Source of the DNA: Adineta vaga
Lineage: Eukaryota > Rotifera
Reading direction: 5' to 3'
Assembly (NCBI GenBank): GCA_021613535.1
Contig: CP075494.1
Location: 11,842,001 to 11,906,000, forward strand
DNA: 64,000 nucleotides
The position numbers and the translations under genes are program-made. The stretch's first letter is position 1; every line of letters begins with the position of its first letter. The notes under the pieces were generated by a model. That model had not been told where the DNA came from. It worked only from the letters and a program-made list of their open reading frames with translations, and searched no databases. This document shows positions 14,529 through 26,297 of this stretch, in pieces.

Positions 14529-16433
14529 TTAATAAATAGATTGAAGAACTGGACGAAGGCCACTTGAATCCATATTTAATAATTGTCGATTACGATCAAC
14601 TTCCGTATTCGGTGTGATCTCCGTATTCAAACGACGTCGCGTTTCTAATGCGCGTTTTTCTAACATAATAGAATTTGATTTAACTGCAATTTCATCTTCA
14701 ATACGATGTAAATTTTGTTGAAGAATATTCCATGCATGTCTAGAAAGAAAAACGAAATATTGAATCCTTTCGAAAATCAATTCGTTGTTCTTTTTACTTT
14801 GCTTGTTTTAATTGATCTTCTAAGGCACGTTTTTCCGCTTTTAATTGTTGAATTTCATTACATAACTAAAAATATAACTTTAATAAGTAGAAGGAAAAAA
14901 GAAGAATTGTATCAACATACGCCATAGCTGACTTCATCTCGAACAAGATCCATGCCTGGACGACTATGACGATTTTCTTGTCGAGTCATCGCTAATTTAA
15001 TCAATGGTTCTTTATCTAAACAAAATAAGATATAAATCCATGAAAAATTACATCCAAAAAAAAAACAAACTGTTTTTCATTACCTCGAATCGCTTTTTCT
15101 AAACGTTCAATATCGCTTTCATTACTAAGAATTTCTTCTTGAGTCTAGAAGATGAATGTAATTTACGACGAAAAGATTTAACATAAAAAACCAACCTGTT
15201 TCTTTTGCCATTCCAATTCATTCAATGATCTTTCAAGTTCATGTAAACGTTTTCGTAATGCATATTCACTGGCTTTACTTTGTGATTCAAGATCAGCTGC
15301 CGATTGTCCCATTGTATGAAAGATACTTTCACGAAGACGTGTTGATTCATACACTACAAATGATTTCTCTGTGTATATATCAAATCATGTTTAATTCGTA
15401 CTTTCTTTTTCTGCACGATCTTTATTATATTTTGAAAAAGCTAACCATTCTTCTGGTGTAATTTGTCCTTTAATTGGTCGACATGGATCAGGTTTATAAC
15501 TAATATTTGGTGAAAATTCATTTAATTGTAAATTTTCTTCACAAATAGCAAAAGCAGTATGTTTATCTTGTAAATCCTATATAGGGTTTGATTTTTTTGT
15601 TGTTGTAGAAATGTATAACAAAAAAAAGAAAATATTTACTCGAATTAATTGTTGTTTAGCTTCAGTTAGACGAGCAATTTGATCAAAAGAAGTTTGAACT
15701 TGTTGATGAAGTTGTCGTTTGACTCCATCAATAACATAAACTTCCTAGAATACTTCAGATATGAATGAATTTGAAGAAGAAATACCGAAATACCTTTTTC
15801 AATTCTCGTTCAGGTTCATCATCAGCATTATCAATCGCTTTACGTCCATCACGTGTTACATGATTTTCCAAAGCTACATCTAGAAAAAGGAAGTTTTGTA
15901 TATATAAATGAATTAAAAGAAAACCGAACCTAATGGTCGACGCATTGATTCAAGATATCGTTCGCATTGTTCCTTTGCTGTTTGGATCGCTTGAATTTCT
16001 CGATCAATATCTTGAATAGTATATTCAAGTGTCTTGCGCCATTTGTCAATTTCATCAAGTCGATCAGAAATTCGTACATCACTAAAGAATAATAAAATAA
16101 ACAAATCATCTTAAGTATTTATCAAATTATTTACTTATCATGTTTATTCCACCATGATTCGTTATATGTTTCATTGATTAATTGTCGACCATCTTGTCGT
16201 ACTTGATGTGAAACATTTCGACTACGTTCTGCATCATAAGAAATCGCATAGCTAGATAAACAACAAATAAAATACGTATGAAAATCTTCACGAATTAACT
16301 ATTACTTATGATTGAACCAATCTGGTACACTATACTTCGCGCGTGGTTTTTCTTCAAGTGTTGGATGAATCGTATGAATAGCGACTTCCGAACGTGGTTT
16401 TAAAGGTTTGGAAAGTGCTTCAAATCCACTCAT
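14529..16433 (-). CDS. TEKT2: Tektin-2, ciliary microtubule inner protein
   Basis: A multi-exon gene starting MSGFEALSKPLKPRSEVAIH at 16433 and ending LRPVLQSIY at 14529. It is a coiled-coil protein of about 430 residues. The first block VPDWFNHNYAIS, then SHQVRQDGRQLINETYNESW, RLDEIDKWRKTLE and later KPDPCRP, FSKYNKDRAEKEM and EYALRKRLRELE align block by block with tektin-2 and less well with tektins 1, 3 and 4. Tektins lie inside ciliary doublet microtubules and are needed for motile cilia, which fits the ciliated corona of a rotifer. The tektin signature nonapeptide, usually RPNVELCRD, here reads RPGMDLVRD, with the cysteine changed to valine. All exons keep frame and no break is seen. Confidence 0.93.
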
Positions 16434-17944
16434 TCGAATATATACTATAGACTTCTAACAACAAATAATCTCCAAAGAATTATTGAATAGTACGTCCACA
16501 AGGTATGTTTATATGCCATTTTGACGAATATCTCTATAGAAAACCTTGACAACGGAACGCTTTTACGAGTAAAATGTGACTTTTAAACTGAAACGAAAAA
16601 AGATTGTAATGAAACAATTGATATTTGTACGCTGATTTGATTGCAGTCAAATTCGCAATTATGAAATAGATAGAGAGGTCGCTAGAGATCATCTATCATG
16701 AACTCTAGTACAAGCTATTGTAAAAGTCAAGTCAAATAGTAGGCGTCAATTTGTATAATCGACAAAATAAATGCAAAAACAAGAATTTAATTAATCAATT
16801 TCCGTAAAGATATACATCATCGTGTATCTTTCGAAGATTTTCTAATCTTGACAAAGAATAGTTCTAATTATTTTTATATCTATTCTTAATTTGAAAAAAT
16901 CAATAATATTTGGATCCTCCCAGGAACTTCTCAATTAATGTTTGCCTTCTATATTTTGCATTCTGATTGAAGTGACAACTATTTAGTATGCAGACGGACA
17001 AGTAACAAGACATTGAACATCGGCTCTAATAAAATCCGCTCAGTACAGCTAGAATTCATACCAAAAGTATCGAAAAAGCAATCATCAGATGAATAAACAT
17101 CTAACATATCCTTGTTTTATTTCTTTGTAACTATTTCACAGAACATTCTGTAATAAGTGTTTGTTTTGAAATAGTTATTAGCGAAAATTGTATCTCTTAC
17201 TTAACAATAAGAGTTTGAGCAGAAACGATGGAAATAGATTGTTTCTCTCGTCATTCAACAGTCCTTTTTCTCAAGAATTTTCCGTCATTGTTGATTATTC
17301 ATTTCTATTCGAAACAATAAAGATGATTTTTTGACATCTGCTTATTTATTTAGATAACTAATATTAATAAGATTGTCTCTTATCTTGCGTAACAAAAGAG
17401 ATAGTAAGTATTAACGAATTGAATCACAATTAATGTGATTTATTTCTTTGAGATAAAAGAAAAAAATACGAACAAATGGTTTTTATATCCTATATTCATC
17501 TCAACATTTTTGTGTTTTATGATTGATTTTCTATATCTCGGTTTTTGTTTTATACTTTATTAATCTATCTACTCGAGATAATCAATAGAGAATTCGAATA
17601 TAGAATCATGAATAATAACGGAAATGTTCGATCATAGTCAGTATTTATATAAATAAACAGTGATGAACATCGAGAAAAACAAGAAATATAGAATCAGATG
17701 AAATCCAATCTTTTCTGCCATTCTTTATTATCTATTTTCAATAAATGAGTAGAAAAGAGGAGAAAAAGAGAGTATCATAAATTGAGGATGAGCATCAATG
17801 TTTATTATCGATGATAAATTCCAGACATGAAAAACCCCCGCATCACCATGTATATATATATATATATATATGAATGTAAATAAAATTACGACTGCTTATT
17901 TGATTTGATTCCAGATTTAGTTGAATATATTCCAAGAAAGTAAA
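16434..17944. other. Intergenic region between divergent tektin-2 and neuropeptide genes
   Basis: About 1.5 kb with no recognised gene. A TA dinucleotide run at 17850-17871 lies roughly 75-95 bases before the neuropeptide start codon and may lie in its promoter. Confidence 0.5.
17850..17871. repeat. TA dinucleotide repeat
   Basis: About eleven TA units in the region upstream of the neuropeptide precursor start. Confidence 0.8.
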
Positions 17945-18299
17945 ATGTACATTACTAAATATTCAATCCTATTCATTTGTGTCATCGTTTCTTTTGGTAA
18001 AATATGTCATTTGTTCTTTGAACATTATCTATAAAATTTATCTTTTAGTTCTTCTCTTGTGTGCGAATGCTGATTCAAGTGAACAACAAGAACATATACT
18101 TGATATTAGTAATGAAGATTATGATGATGTCATTGAGGCATATCGTCGTGCATCACTTCGACCGTTCGTTGTACAGCAACGAGCATCACTTCGACCATTT
18201 ACCGGTAAACGAGCATCATTAAGACCATTTGGAAAGCGTGCCTCACTTCGACCATTTGGTAAACGTGCATCGTTACGTCCTCCAAATTATTTCGGTTAA
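17945..18299 (+). CDS. Neuropeptide precursor with repeated ASLRPF peptides
   Basis: Exon 1 is 17945-17996 and exon 2 18049-18299. The start at 17945 adds a proper signal peptide (MYITKYSILFICVIVSF then VLLLCANA) that a start inside the intron would spoil. An acidic spacer follows, then a dibasic site and five tandem units, each beginning ASLRP. Two are ASLRPFGKR, which should give ASLRPF-amide after dibasic cleavage and glycine-directed amidation. One is ASLRPFTGKR (predicted ASLRPFT-amide). The first ends VVQQR with no amidation glycine. The last is ASLRPPNYFG at the C-terminus, where the final glycine could give a Phe-amide. The product is presumably secreted from neurons and acts on a GPCR. 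The family is unclear: the C-terminus resembles FMRFamide-like or short-NPF peptides loosely, but RPF-amide is not a form I can name. Confidence 0.88.
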
Positions 18300-18516
18300 T
18301 GAAATAAGCATTTCGAACATTACATTCATCGACTTTGCTGGTTTTCTCTTTTTTCTTTTCGCATAGACAACATCGAAGAAATAAAAAAAAGTATAAAATA
18401 TCTATTATGGAATTTTCGATTTTATTTCTCATAAAAATCATTTCGTGCCCACTGTCTTTTATGTCGTTTTGTTCTCTATTGCACAATATTATAAAAAAAA
18501 ACAAAATCAGATATCA

Positions 18517-18805
18517 TCAGTCACGTTTGGCATGACGACGAACTTTTGCAATGTTTGTTTGCTGTTGAGATTTAGCACGTTTAGCTTTTTCATTGCGATC
18601 AATATCTTTTGCTAAACGATAAGCTAGATAACCAGATATTATGAACATTGGAGTTAAAAACATAAAGACATAATAAAGAAATTGCCACGGATTTGTAGCT
18701 GAAAAACGAAAGAATATTTTTGAAATTATGTCATCGAAAGAATAATTAAATACCTGCATAAACAGCAATATCCATAAATTTTTGATGCCAATCAAATGAA
18801 AACAT
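18517..18805 (-). CDS. SMIM15: Small integral membrane protein 15
   Basis: Two exons, 18754-18805 and 18517-18698, encode a protein of about 77 residues starting MFSFDWHQKFMDIAVYA. The order matches human SMIM15: an aromatic N-terminus, NPWQFLYYV, a single membrane helix (about residues 25-45, with LTPMF and GYLAYRLAK), then a charged coiled tail with the QTNIAK...KRD ending. The length is close to human SMIM15 (74 aa). The family's molecular role is unknown. The gene converges on the neuropeptide gene with 217 bases between stops. Confidence 0.85.
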
Positions 18806-19297
18806 TGTGCTTTAATAAAACTTCACGTTTGTTTGGAATGAATGAAGATGGATGAAGAAAAGTGAACGAAAGGTTTAACTGGATGGTAGTTGTGCCAATA
18901 AGAAATTTACAAAACGAAAACAAAACTACATACACTTCGTATATCTGTAAATAGAAGAGAACAGATAGGTCGCCACAATAGTTGATCGTTTTATGATTTA
19001 ATAAGCATAGGTACTATTCATCGATCAACTCGAAAGCGTTCGTGTGGCACATAAATGTGCGTATCATGAAATGATTTGCAAGATATCCTAAGTTTTTATT
19101 ATTGTTTCACACAAAAAGAAACCAAACTGTTTTCTCTAATATAAAATGTATCAATGAAAAAAGAGAAGAGAAAAATAATCAAGCAAGGAGTGGAGAATAC
19201 GGATAGCAAGAAAAGTGTTATTCTAAATATAAGAATCTTCTTCTTCTTCTAGGAATGCATGATTCAAATAAAACGGTTTGCTGTTGTTATTGTTATC
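18806..19297. other. Intergenic region between SMIM15 start and IDH stop
   Basis: About 490 bases, presumably the SMIM15 promoter plus the IDH 3' UTR. No coding, RNA or repeat feature is recognised. Confidence 0.5.
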
Positions 19298-21229
19298 TTA
19301 ATTGACGTAGTTAAGTTTTTTATTTAATGTGATTTTGATTTCATTAATGAAATCTTTGGTATTCAAATACATTCCTTCTTTAACACTAAAAAGAAAACAT
19401 TTCATCAAGATAATTTTTAAGAATTAATCTTATTATTAATGGCATACTTTTTCAGTCCATGAATACAAGCAACAAGATCTTTAGTCATTTTCTTTGAATC
19501 AACTGTTTCGACACAAGCTTCTTCAAGTAAATGACACCAACTAAAGACAAGTTCATATAAGAACAGATAGATATATTGGAAAAAGTTAAATTACCGTTGA
19601 AGTTCTTCATTGCCATCAAGTTTACCACGATGTTCGAGACCACGTGTCCATGCAAAAATACTTGCAATAGGATTTGTGCTTGTTGATTTTCCCTATGAAA
19701 ATCAGATATCTATCGAGATTTTCTTCTTCTTCAGTTTTATCTTACTTTTTGATGTTCACGATAATGACGTGTTACAGTACCATGAGCAGCTTCTGCTTCA
19801 ATTGTTTTTCCATCTGGACAGATAAGAACTGATGACATAAGACCAAGACTGCCATAACCTATTTTCAACAGAAAAAATAGATTTTAACCATTCAATAGAT
19901 TTTTTATCATTACCTTGGGCAACAATGTCGGATTGTACATCTCCATCATAATTTTTACAAGCCCAAACGAAACCACCAGTACTTTTAAGTGCTTGTGCCA
20001 CCATATCATCAATTAATCGATGTTCATACCAGATTTTATTTCGATCGAATTCTTGTTTATATTGTCGTTGATAAACTTCTTCAAAGATATCTTTAAAACG
20101 ACCATCATATCGTTTAAGAATAGTATTTTTCGTGGACATATATAATGGATAATTCTAATTATAAAGAAATAAATTAGTATTTCTTGAAGTTCAATCTTTT
20201 TTATGTCATACCTTTTTCAATGCATATTGAAAGCATGCATGAGCAAAGCCAGTTATTGATTCATCAGTATTGTACATAGCTAATGCGACACCACCAGAAT
20301 TGGTAAAGTTGAAAACTTCAACTTCTTTTGGTGGTGAACCATCGGCTGGTGTATATTTTAATGTAACACGACCTGGATGTTTGATGACCATATCTTGACA
20401 ACGATATTGATCACCAAAAGCATGACGGCCGATGATAATTGGTTCTTTCCAGCCGGGAACTAATAACGGGATTGTTTTGCAAATAATTGGTTCACGAAAG
20501 ACAGTTCCACCCTAAAAAGAATTAATATAGCTATCATTTTTCTTCAAAAAACGAAACGTACAAGGATATTTCGAATAGTTCCATTAGGTGAAAGCCACAT
20601 TTTTTTCAATTTGAATTCTAAAAATTGCACAGAACAAGAATGAATTTATGAAACTAAAGTTGATTTTACCTTCAACTCGTTGTTCATCAGGTGTAATTGT
20701 TGCACATTTGATACCGACATTGTATCGTTGGATAGCATGAGCTGATTCAATAGTAACTTGATCATCTGTAGCATCACGATTTTCCAAGCCCAAATCATAA
20801 TATTTGCAGTCAATATCAACATAAGGAAGAACAAGCTGGAAAAAACAACGATTTCCTTTTTTTTCTACATTATCTCAAAACGAACCATTTCTTTGATCCA
20901 TGCCCAGATAATACGTGTCATTTCATCACCATCTAATTCGACAACTGGATTAGCAACTTTGATACGTTTTTGTGGCGATGCCGTTGATCCTTAAATAGTA
21001 TCGTTAATTTATTTATTTCATCGAAAATGATGGCAGAAAGCAAGCGTTGTACAAGCTTGTGACACACCCCTACGGGCCCCATAGGTCATGTTTATTTTAA
21101 GATCGTACCTTGTCGAGTCTGATTGTTTTGCGATGGCATTGTTGAAATGATGCTTGATTTCAAAAGACATCCTGATGTTTCATATGATCTAATATTTCGA
21201 GCAATAGATCGAAGAAGAAATGAAGCCAT
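19298..21229 (-). CDS. IDH2: NADP-dependent isocitrate dehydrogenase, mitochondrial type
   Basis: A multi-exon gene starting [20 protein letters not shown] at 21229, an Arg/Ser-rich, acid-poor leader of about 35 residues typical of mitochondrial import. The catalytic body reads [127 protein letters not shown] and [20 protein letters not shown], ending NKKLNYVN at 19298. These include the substrate-binding Ser/Asn/Arg residues and the metal-binding Asp residues of the NADP enzymes. It converts isocitrate to 2-oxoglutarate and makes NADPH. A second Met (MPSQNNQT) lies just past the leader, so a cytosolic form from a later start is possible. I use IDH2 for the targeting peptide; IDH1/IDH2 orthology is not resolved by eye. 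Confidence 0.93.
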
Positions 21230-21668
21230 TGTATGAACAATCGTGAACGAAACTTTCTACAAAAAAAAAGGAGGACAATGATAAGAAAAAATATGTCAAA
21301 GAGAAAAACAATCTCGATAATAATGAAGAACTTTCGTGTTTATGTCTATCTACGTGTCTCACTCTATAGAAAACAACATTCCAATCGATTACGATTGGAT
21401 CTTTAAATGAAGTAGTAAAACAACAAATCATTTGAAAAACAAATCTATTATTATTTATCTATCGAAGTACCTAAAAATGAAAAAAGAATTAGGTCAGCGA
21501 TTGTGCTGCACTCTAGGTCAATATAAAGGCAACGGTATAATACCAATGAAAATGTATGAATCAATCAAAAATAAGAAGATGCGTTTCTTACGCATTAGTC
21601 AACTTTGTGTCTTGCAACTTGTCAAAAACTTTGTGAAAAGGAGATATTAGCCGCTTTTAATCTTCGTA
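21230..21668. promoter_or_regulatory. Shared promoter region of IDH and capping-enzyme genes
   Basis: The two start codons face away from each other across about 440 bases, so this stretch should hold both promoters. I see no clear TATA box positioned for either gene. A short open frame at 21432-21650 shows no family resemblance and is not called. Confidence 0.4.
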
Positions 21669-24559
21669 ATGAGCACAAACACTGCTTCTTCATCGAATAG
21701 TCGAACATTTGATCCAACAGCATTACCGCCTCGATGGTTAGATTGCCCAAGAAAATCGACTATTATTGCTGGTAGATATCAAGAAAACAAGTTTAATAGT
21801 ATTTCAAATTACTTTTTTTTCAGAGAGATTCATTGCCTTTAAAACACCATTGGATGATCGATATAAAGAGAAAATCCCTCCCATTCATAAATGGACATGT
21901 TCGATGTTAATTAGTGGTTTTAAAAGCGAACAAGTATGTTTGTGTCTTTTATTAATTAAGATGCATATGATGATGATGATTTTTATCCTAGAAAAAACTT
22001 GGTCTTGTCATTGATTTAACGAATACAGATCGATTTTATAAAAGTGATGATGAATTCAAAGCGAAAAATATTCAATATGAAAAAATTCGATGTCGCGGGT
22101 AAGAAGTGTTGTTTCAACGAAATAATAGTTTGTCAATATATAATATGACTCTTTTTTAGACATGGTGAAGCACCGGGTGATGCACAAATTAATCATTTTA
22201 CATCTACTTGTAATGAATTTTTCAGAAATGACCCTAATGGAATCATTGGTTCGATCTATTGGTCTTGATTTCTACCTAATAGAAAAAGAATATTTTATGT
22301 CATGTAGGTGTTCATTGTACACATGGATTCAATCGAACAGGATTTCTCATATGTGCATATCTCTGCTGTGAATATGATATGAGGTTATATTTCGAAGTTT
22401 GATCGTCTTTGGATCATTAATTTAGCTATTTTTTTAGTATTGATGCTACAATTAATATGTTTGCTAAAGCAAGACCAACAGGAATCTACAAACAGGATTA
22501 TTTAGATGAATTAGTAAGAAGATTCGGTGACAATAGTGTTGATTTAATTCAAGCACCTCCCAGAGAGAGTTGGTGCCTTAGTAAGACGATAGTTATTTTT
22601 TTTCAATAAAGAAAATAAAGAAAAATCTTATTTACAGCTAACAGTGACGACGAAGATGAGCCCAATGAACGACCAGTGGCTACTGGTGGAGTTAAACGAC
22701 CAGCCAGTAATTTCTACGAACAATCTAATAAACGATCTCATGTAGAACCGCAAGTAAACGAATTAATTGTTATGATACACTAAGATCTGATTCTTCTGTT
22801 TATTTCTTAGAAAACAAATCCGCAATTTGCTGTTAATCTTCCTGGAGTAACACCTATATGTACTCAATCATTAATGACCAGTATTCAATTGAAATGTCAA
22901 CGAATGTGTGAATGGAATGGGTACTTTTCTTGATTTGTTCTTATTTAAAGTATATTTATTTCTTTAGACGAGGTTTTCCCGGATCTCAACCGGTTTCAAT
23001 GGATAACACTAATTATAAGTTAATTATACAATCTCCATATATGGTTAGTTGGAAAGCAGATGGTACACGGTAATTTTGATAGAACACGAAGAAGTGATAT
23101 TTGATTCGATATGAAATCTGTCTGTTATCTTCTACAGATACATGATGTTGATCGAAGATGAAAACAAAATTTATATGTTCGATCGTGATAATACTGTTTT
23201 TGAAATCAGTCATCTACGTTTTCCATACGATGCTGAATATACGCGTCATTTAACAAATACACTTGTTGATGGAGTAAATTTTTACTGTTTGTAAATATGT
23301 TATGGACGATCTTTTACTAGGAATTGGTACTGGATAATGTAAATGGTACTAAAGTACCAAGGTTTCTAATATATGATATTATTATCTATGAAGTAAGTAA
23401 AAAAAACGATGAAAAATGTTAAAAAAAATGATTTTCTTTAATTTTAGAATGAAAATGTTGGAAAAAAACCTTTTCGTGAACGACTTGACATCATACGTCG
23501 TTCAATTATAGATACAAGGAATCAAGCTATAACAAAAGGTCGTATTGATCGAAGTCGAGATCCATTTTCAATACGAAATAAAGACTTTTGGGATTTATCA
23601 ACTTTACATAAAGTAAGTCATTTTCGAATATCATTCATTTTTTCATAAAAATTGTTTACCATTTCAATATATTTCGAGGACATTTCGGAAAAGATGCATT
23701 ATTCTCTGTCTTTAACATTTTCAATCCGAACAGATTGTTGTTTTAAGAAAAAAAACTAGTTATGTATAATGACTCATATTTTTATGCATATCTGTTTGAG
23801 GATGTTATCAAATTAGATTCTTCGCTTAGTAGTTGATAAATCATTCGTGATATGACTGATTTTATTGTATATTGTTTTAGTTAGTTGGAACAAAATTTCG
23901 TTCGCAAATTGCTCATGAAGTCGATGGTCTTATTTTTCAACCTGAAATGGATGTAAGATCAACTTAGTTTCTTTTCTCTTTCATTGTTCATGTTTCTCGT
24001 CATATTCTAGCCGTATACAGTCGGACGTTCACCGCGTGTACTTAAATGGAAAGAAGATAATACAATTGATTTTCGTTTAAAAATTGTTACAGAGGAAAAG
24101 GCGGGGTATGCAAAGTATATCGTACGAAAGTCTTTTAATCATTCATATTTTAGACAACTATCAGAAAAGAAAGCTTATTTATTTGTCAACGGTATGAAGC
24201 CACCATTCGCAGGAATGCGATACCATCATAATTTACGTCAATATAATAATAAAATTATCGAATGTTCATTTATAAATAACGAATGGCAATTTCATCGAGA
24301 ACGTACTGATAAATCTTTTCCTAATGCCAAAGGTATGATTGCTCAGCAGATGAAAAAAACAAACAAATGTTTTATTAATATTAATCTCTTTTTTTTTTAG
24401 ACACAGCTTTTGGTAAGATAAAAAAGTTGCTACAGGTAGCTATTTTCCAATTCATTTTTAGGAGCGGTCCGAGCGTTAGAAGAACCAATAACGAAAGAAA
24501 TTCTCTGTTCACTTATTGATGAACATTTGAAATTTAATGAACATCGACAATTACTGTAA
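21669..24559 (+). CDS. RNGTT: mRNA-capping enzyme (triphosphatase plus guanylyltransferase)
   Basis: A multi-exon bifunctional capping enzyme of about 600 residues, starting [16 protein letters not shown]. The N-terminal half is the cysteine-phosphatase-type RNA triphosphatase: [25 protein letters not shown] and the active site [18 protein letters not shown] (HC-x5-R). The C-terminal half is the guanylyltransferase: [26 protein letters not shown] with the GMP-linked lysine in [44 protein letters not shown] and the OB-fold end [10 protein letters not shown]. It stops at 24557-24559 after EHRQLL. It acts on nascent RNA polymerase II transcripts in the nucleus. Both active sites are intact. The intron at about 23614-23880 is the longest in the gene. 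Confidence 0.96.
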
Positions 24560-24784
24560 TAGAAAAAGATTTTTCTGTAGCTTTTCTTCTAAACACTGTT
24601 TTGTTGGTTAAATACGAATCTAAAACAAAGTACATATGTAAATATACGAACTAGTTGAGAATTGAAACACTCAAGATCAAGAAATGTTTGTTTTCTTTTG
24701 TACGATATGGGTTTTCTAGCATATATGACATTTATTATCAGAACTTTATAAAAAAATAACAACAGATATTATAACAAAACAAAA

Positions 24785-26297
24785 TCAATTCAATTCTTTA
24801 GGAAATTTTTGTATTCGATGATTATAACTATCAACAATATAAAGATTGCCTTGTCGGTCTATTGACAATTCTCGAGGATTAAACAATTGATTTGCTTGTT
24901 CACCATGTCCATGTCCACCAACAACGAGAGTACCTCTTTTCGAGCCTTTTAACCAACGCATTACTCGATGATTATTCGTATCAGCAACGTAGACAGTATC
25001 GAATTGATCGACAAGAATACCATTCGGACTTGATAATTGTGCTAAATCATCTCCTTCAGTTTGATTTCCGGCAACAACAATACCTTCTTTTGCACCTAGT
25101 TTCCATTTCATTACACGATGATTAAAATGATCGGATACATAAACTGATTGTTCATGATCAACAAAGATATTAGTAGGTGAATCCAATTGATTAAGACCCT
25201 TTCCTCGTTTATTACCACCAGCAACTACAATTCCATGAGTATCTCCTATTTGCCATCGTCTAACTTCATGTCGTTCGTAATCAGAAACATACAAATTACC
25301 ACTATCATCCATGGCTAAACCCCAACATACAATATTTGGAATCATGGTTTTGTTTTGTTCATCATGATGACGTGGACATTGTACTATTTGACGGTTTTCA
25401 AGATCACAAATAATAAAATTATCATTTAATTCATCGATAATAACAGCTCCTGGACGATTTAATTGATTAGTGCCATTGAGAAAATTTTCACCGTACGTTG
25501 CATTCTTCTTCCATTTGACAATACGATTATTTCGATAATCGGCAATATACAATGATTGATCATTATCATCCATACACATACTCACTGGATCATATAATTG
25601 AGTACATTCACTTCCTAATCCTTTTCCACCTGCAATAGTTATACCATTTTGTGACCATCTTTTATAATTTCTCATCGGTGGTAAAGATAATTCTGGTATA
25701 GATACTTTTTTTACTAGAGAATAAAAACAAAAATGATCTAGTTTTAATTCAAGTCTGCGATAATATGAAAAGAAACTTACCCGAAGTATTAACAGGTATA
25801 TTATAAACAAGTGGTGTAGAATCTTCTCGAAATTTCATATTGGATAATGTACTTTGTATGTCTTGTTGTAATTTAGCTAAATCAATTTTCCATTGACATA
25901 GATCTGTTTCAAGATAATCATTATCTTGTCGACTTCTTCGTAATTCTTCTGTTAATGTATTCAATCGATTTTCCAGATCAGTCGTACGTTTGCCGGTATG
26001 TTTTGCTACTATTAATCGAGCATCTTCTGCTTTGTTTTGAATACTTTGTATTGATACATCTTTCCATTCTTTAATTTTTTGTATACCATCATGATTTTTT
26101 GAATTATTTATTTGTTCAGTAAATGTTTGTCGAATAACATCGCACGTGTATTCCACATCTTCGAATACTGTACTTAATTCTTGCTGATGATGAGCCACAT
26201 GTTCAAAACAGAAAGTCTGCAAACAACCTTCGCATCTCCAAATACCTTTGCCTTTATTGCATGTAGCACAACGAGCTTTGTCAACCATGGTTATCAT
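24785..26297 (-). CDS. B-box zinc-finger, coiled-coil and NHL-repeat protein
   Basis: Two exons (about 25780-26297 and 24785-25713). The N-terminus carries a B-box-like zinc finger, CATCNKGKGIWRCEGC then CFEHVAHH. A coiled coil of about 100 residues follows (DLENRLNTLTEELRRSRQDN and on). The second exon encodes about six NHL beta-propeller repeats with the cores YIADYRNNRIVKW, YVSDYERHEVRRW, YVSDHFNHRVMKW, YVADTNNHRVMRW and YIVDSYNHRIQKF, each with a GxGxxxxQLxxP linker. This looks like a TRIM-NHL protein without the RING, so it probably lacks ubiquitin-ligase activity of its own. NHL propellers bind RNA or protein. As I recall, proteins worded like this are very numerous in bdelloid rotifers, which supports the organism call. 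Either of two close Met codons (26297 or 26288) may be used. Confidence 0.88.

Noticed and set aside
21055-21095. GC-rich near-palindrome (ACCCCTACGGGCCCCATAGGT) in an IDH intron as a regulatory element
   Set aside because: It is imperfect and isolated. It may be a decayed relative of the element at 31112-31259, but the shared words are too short to call.
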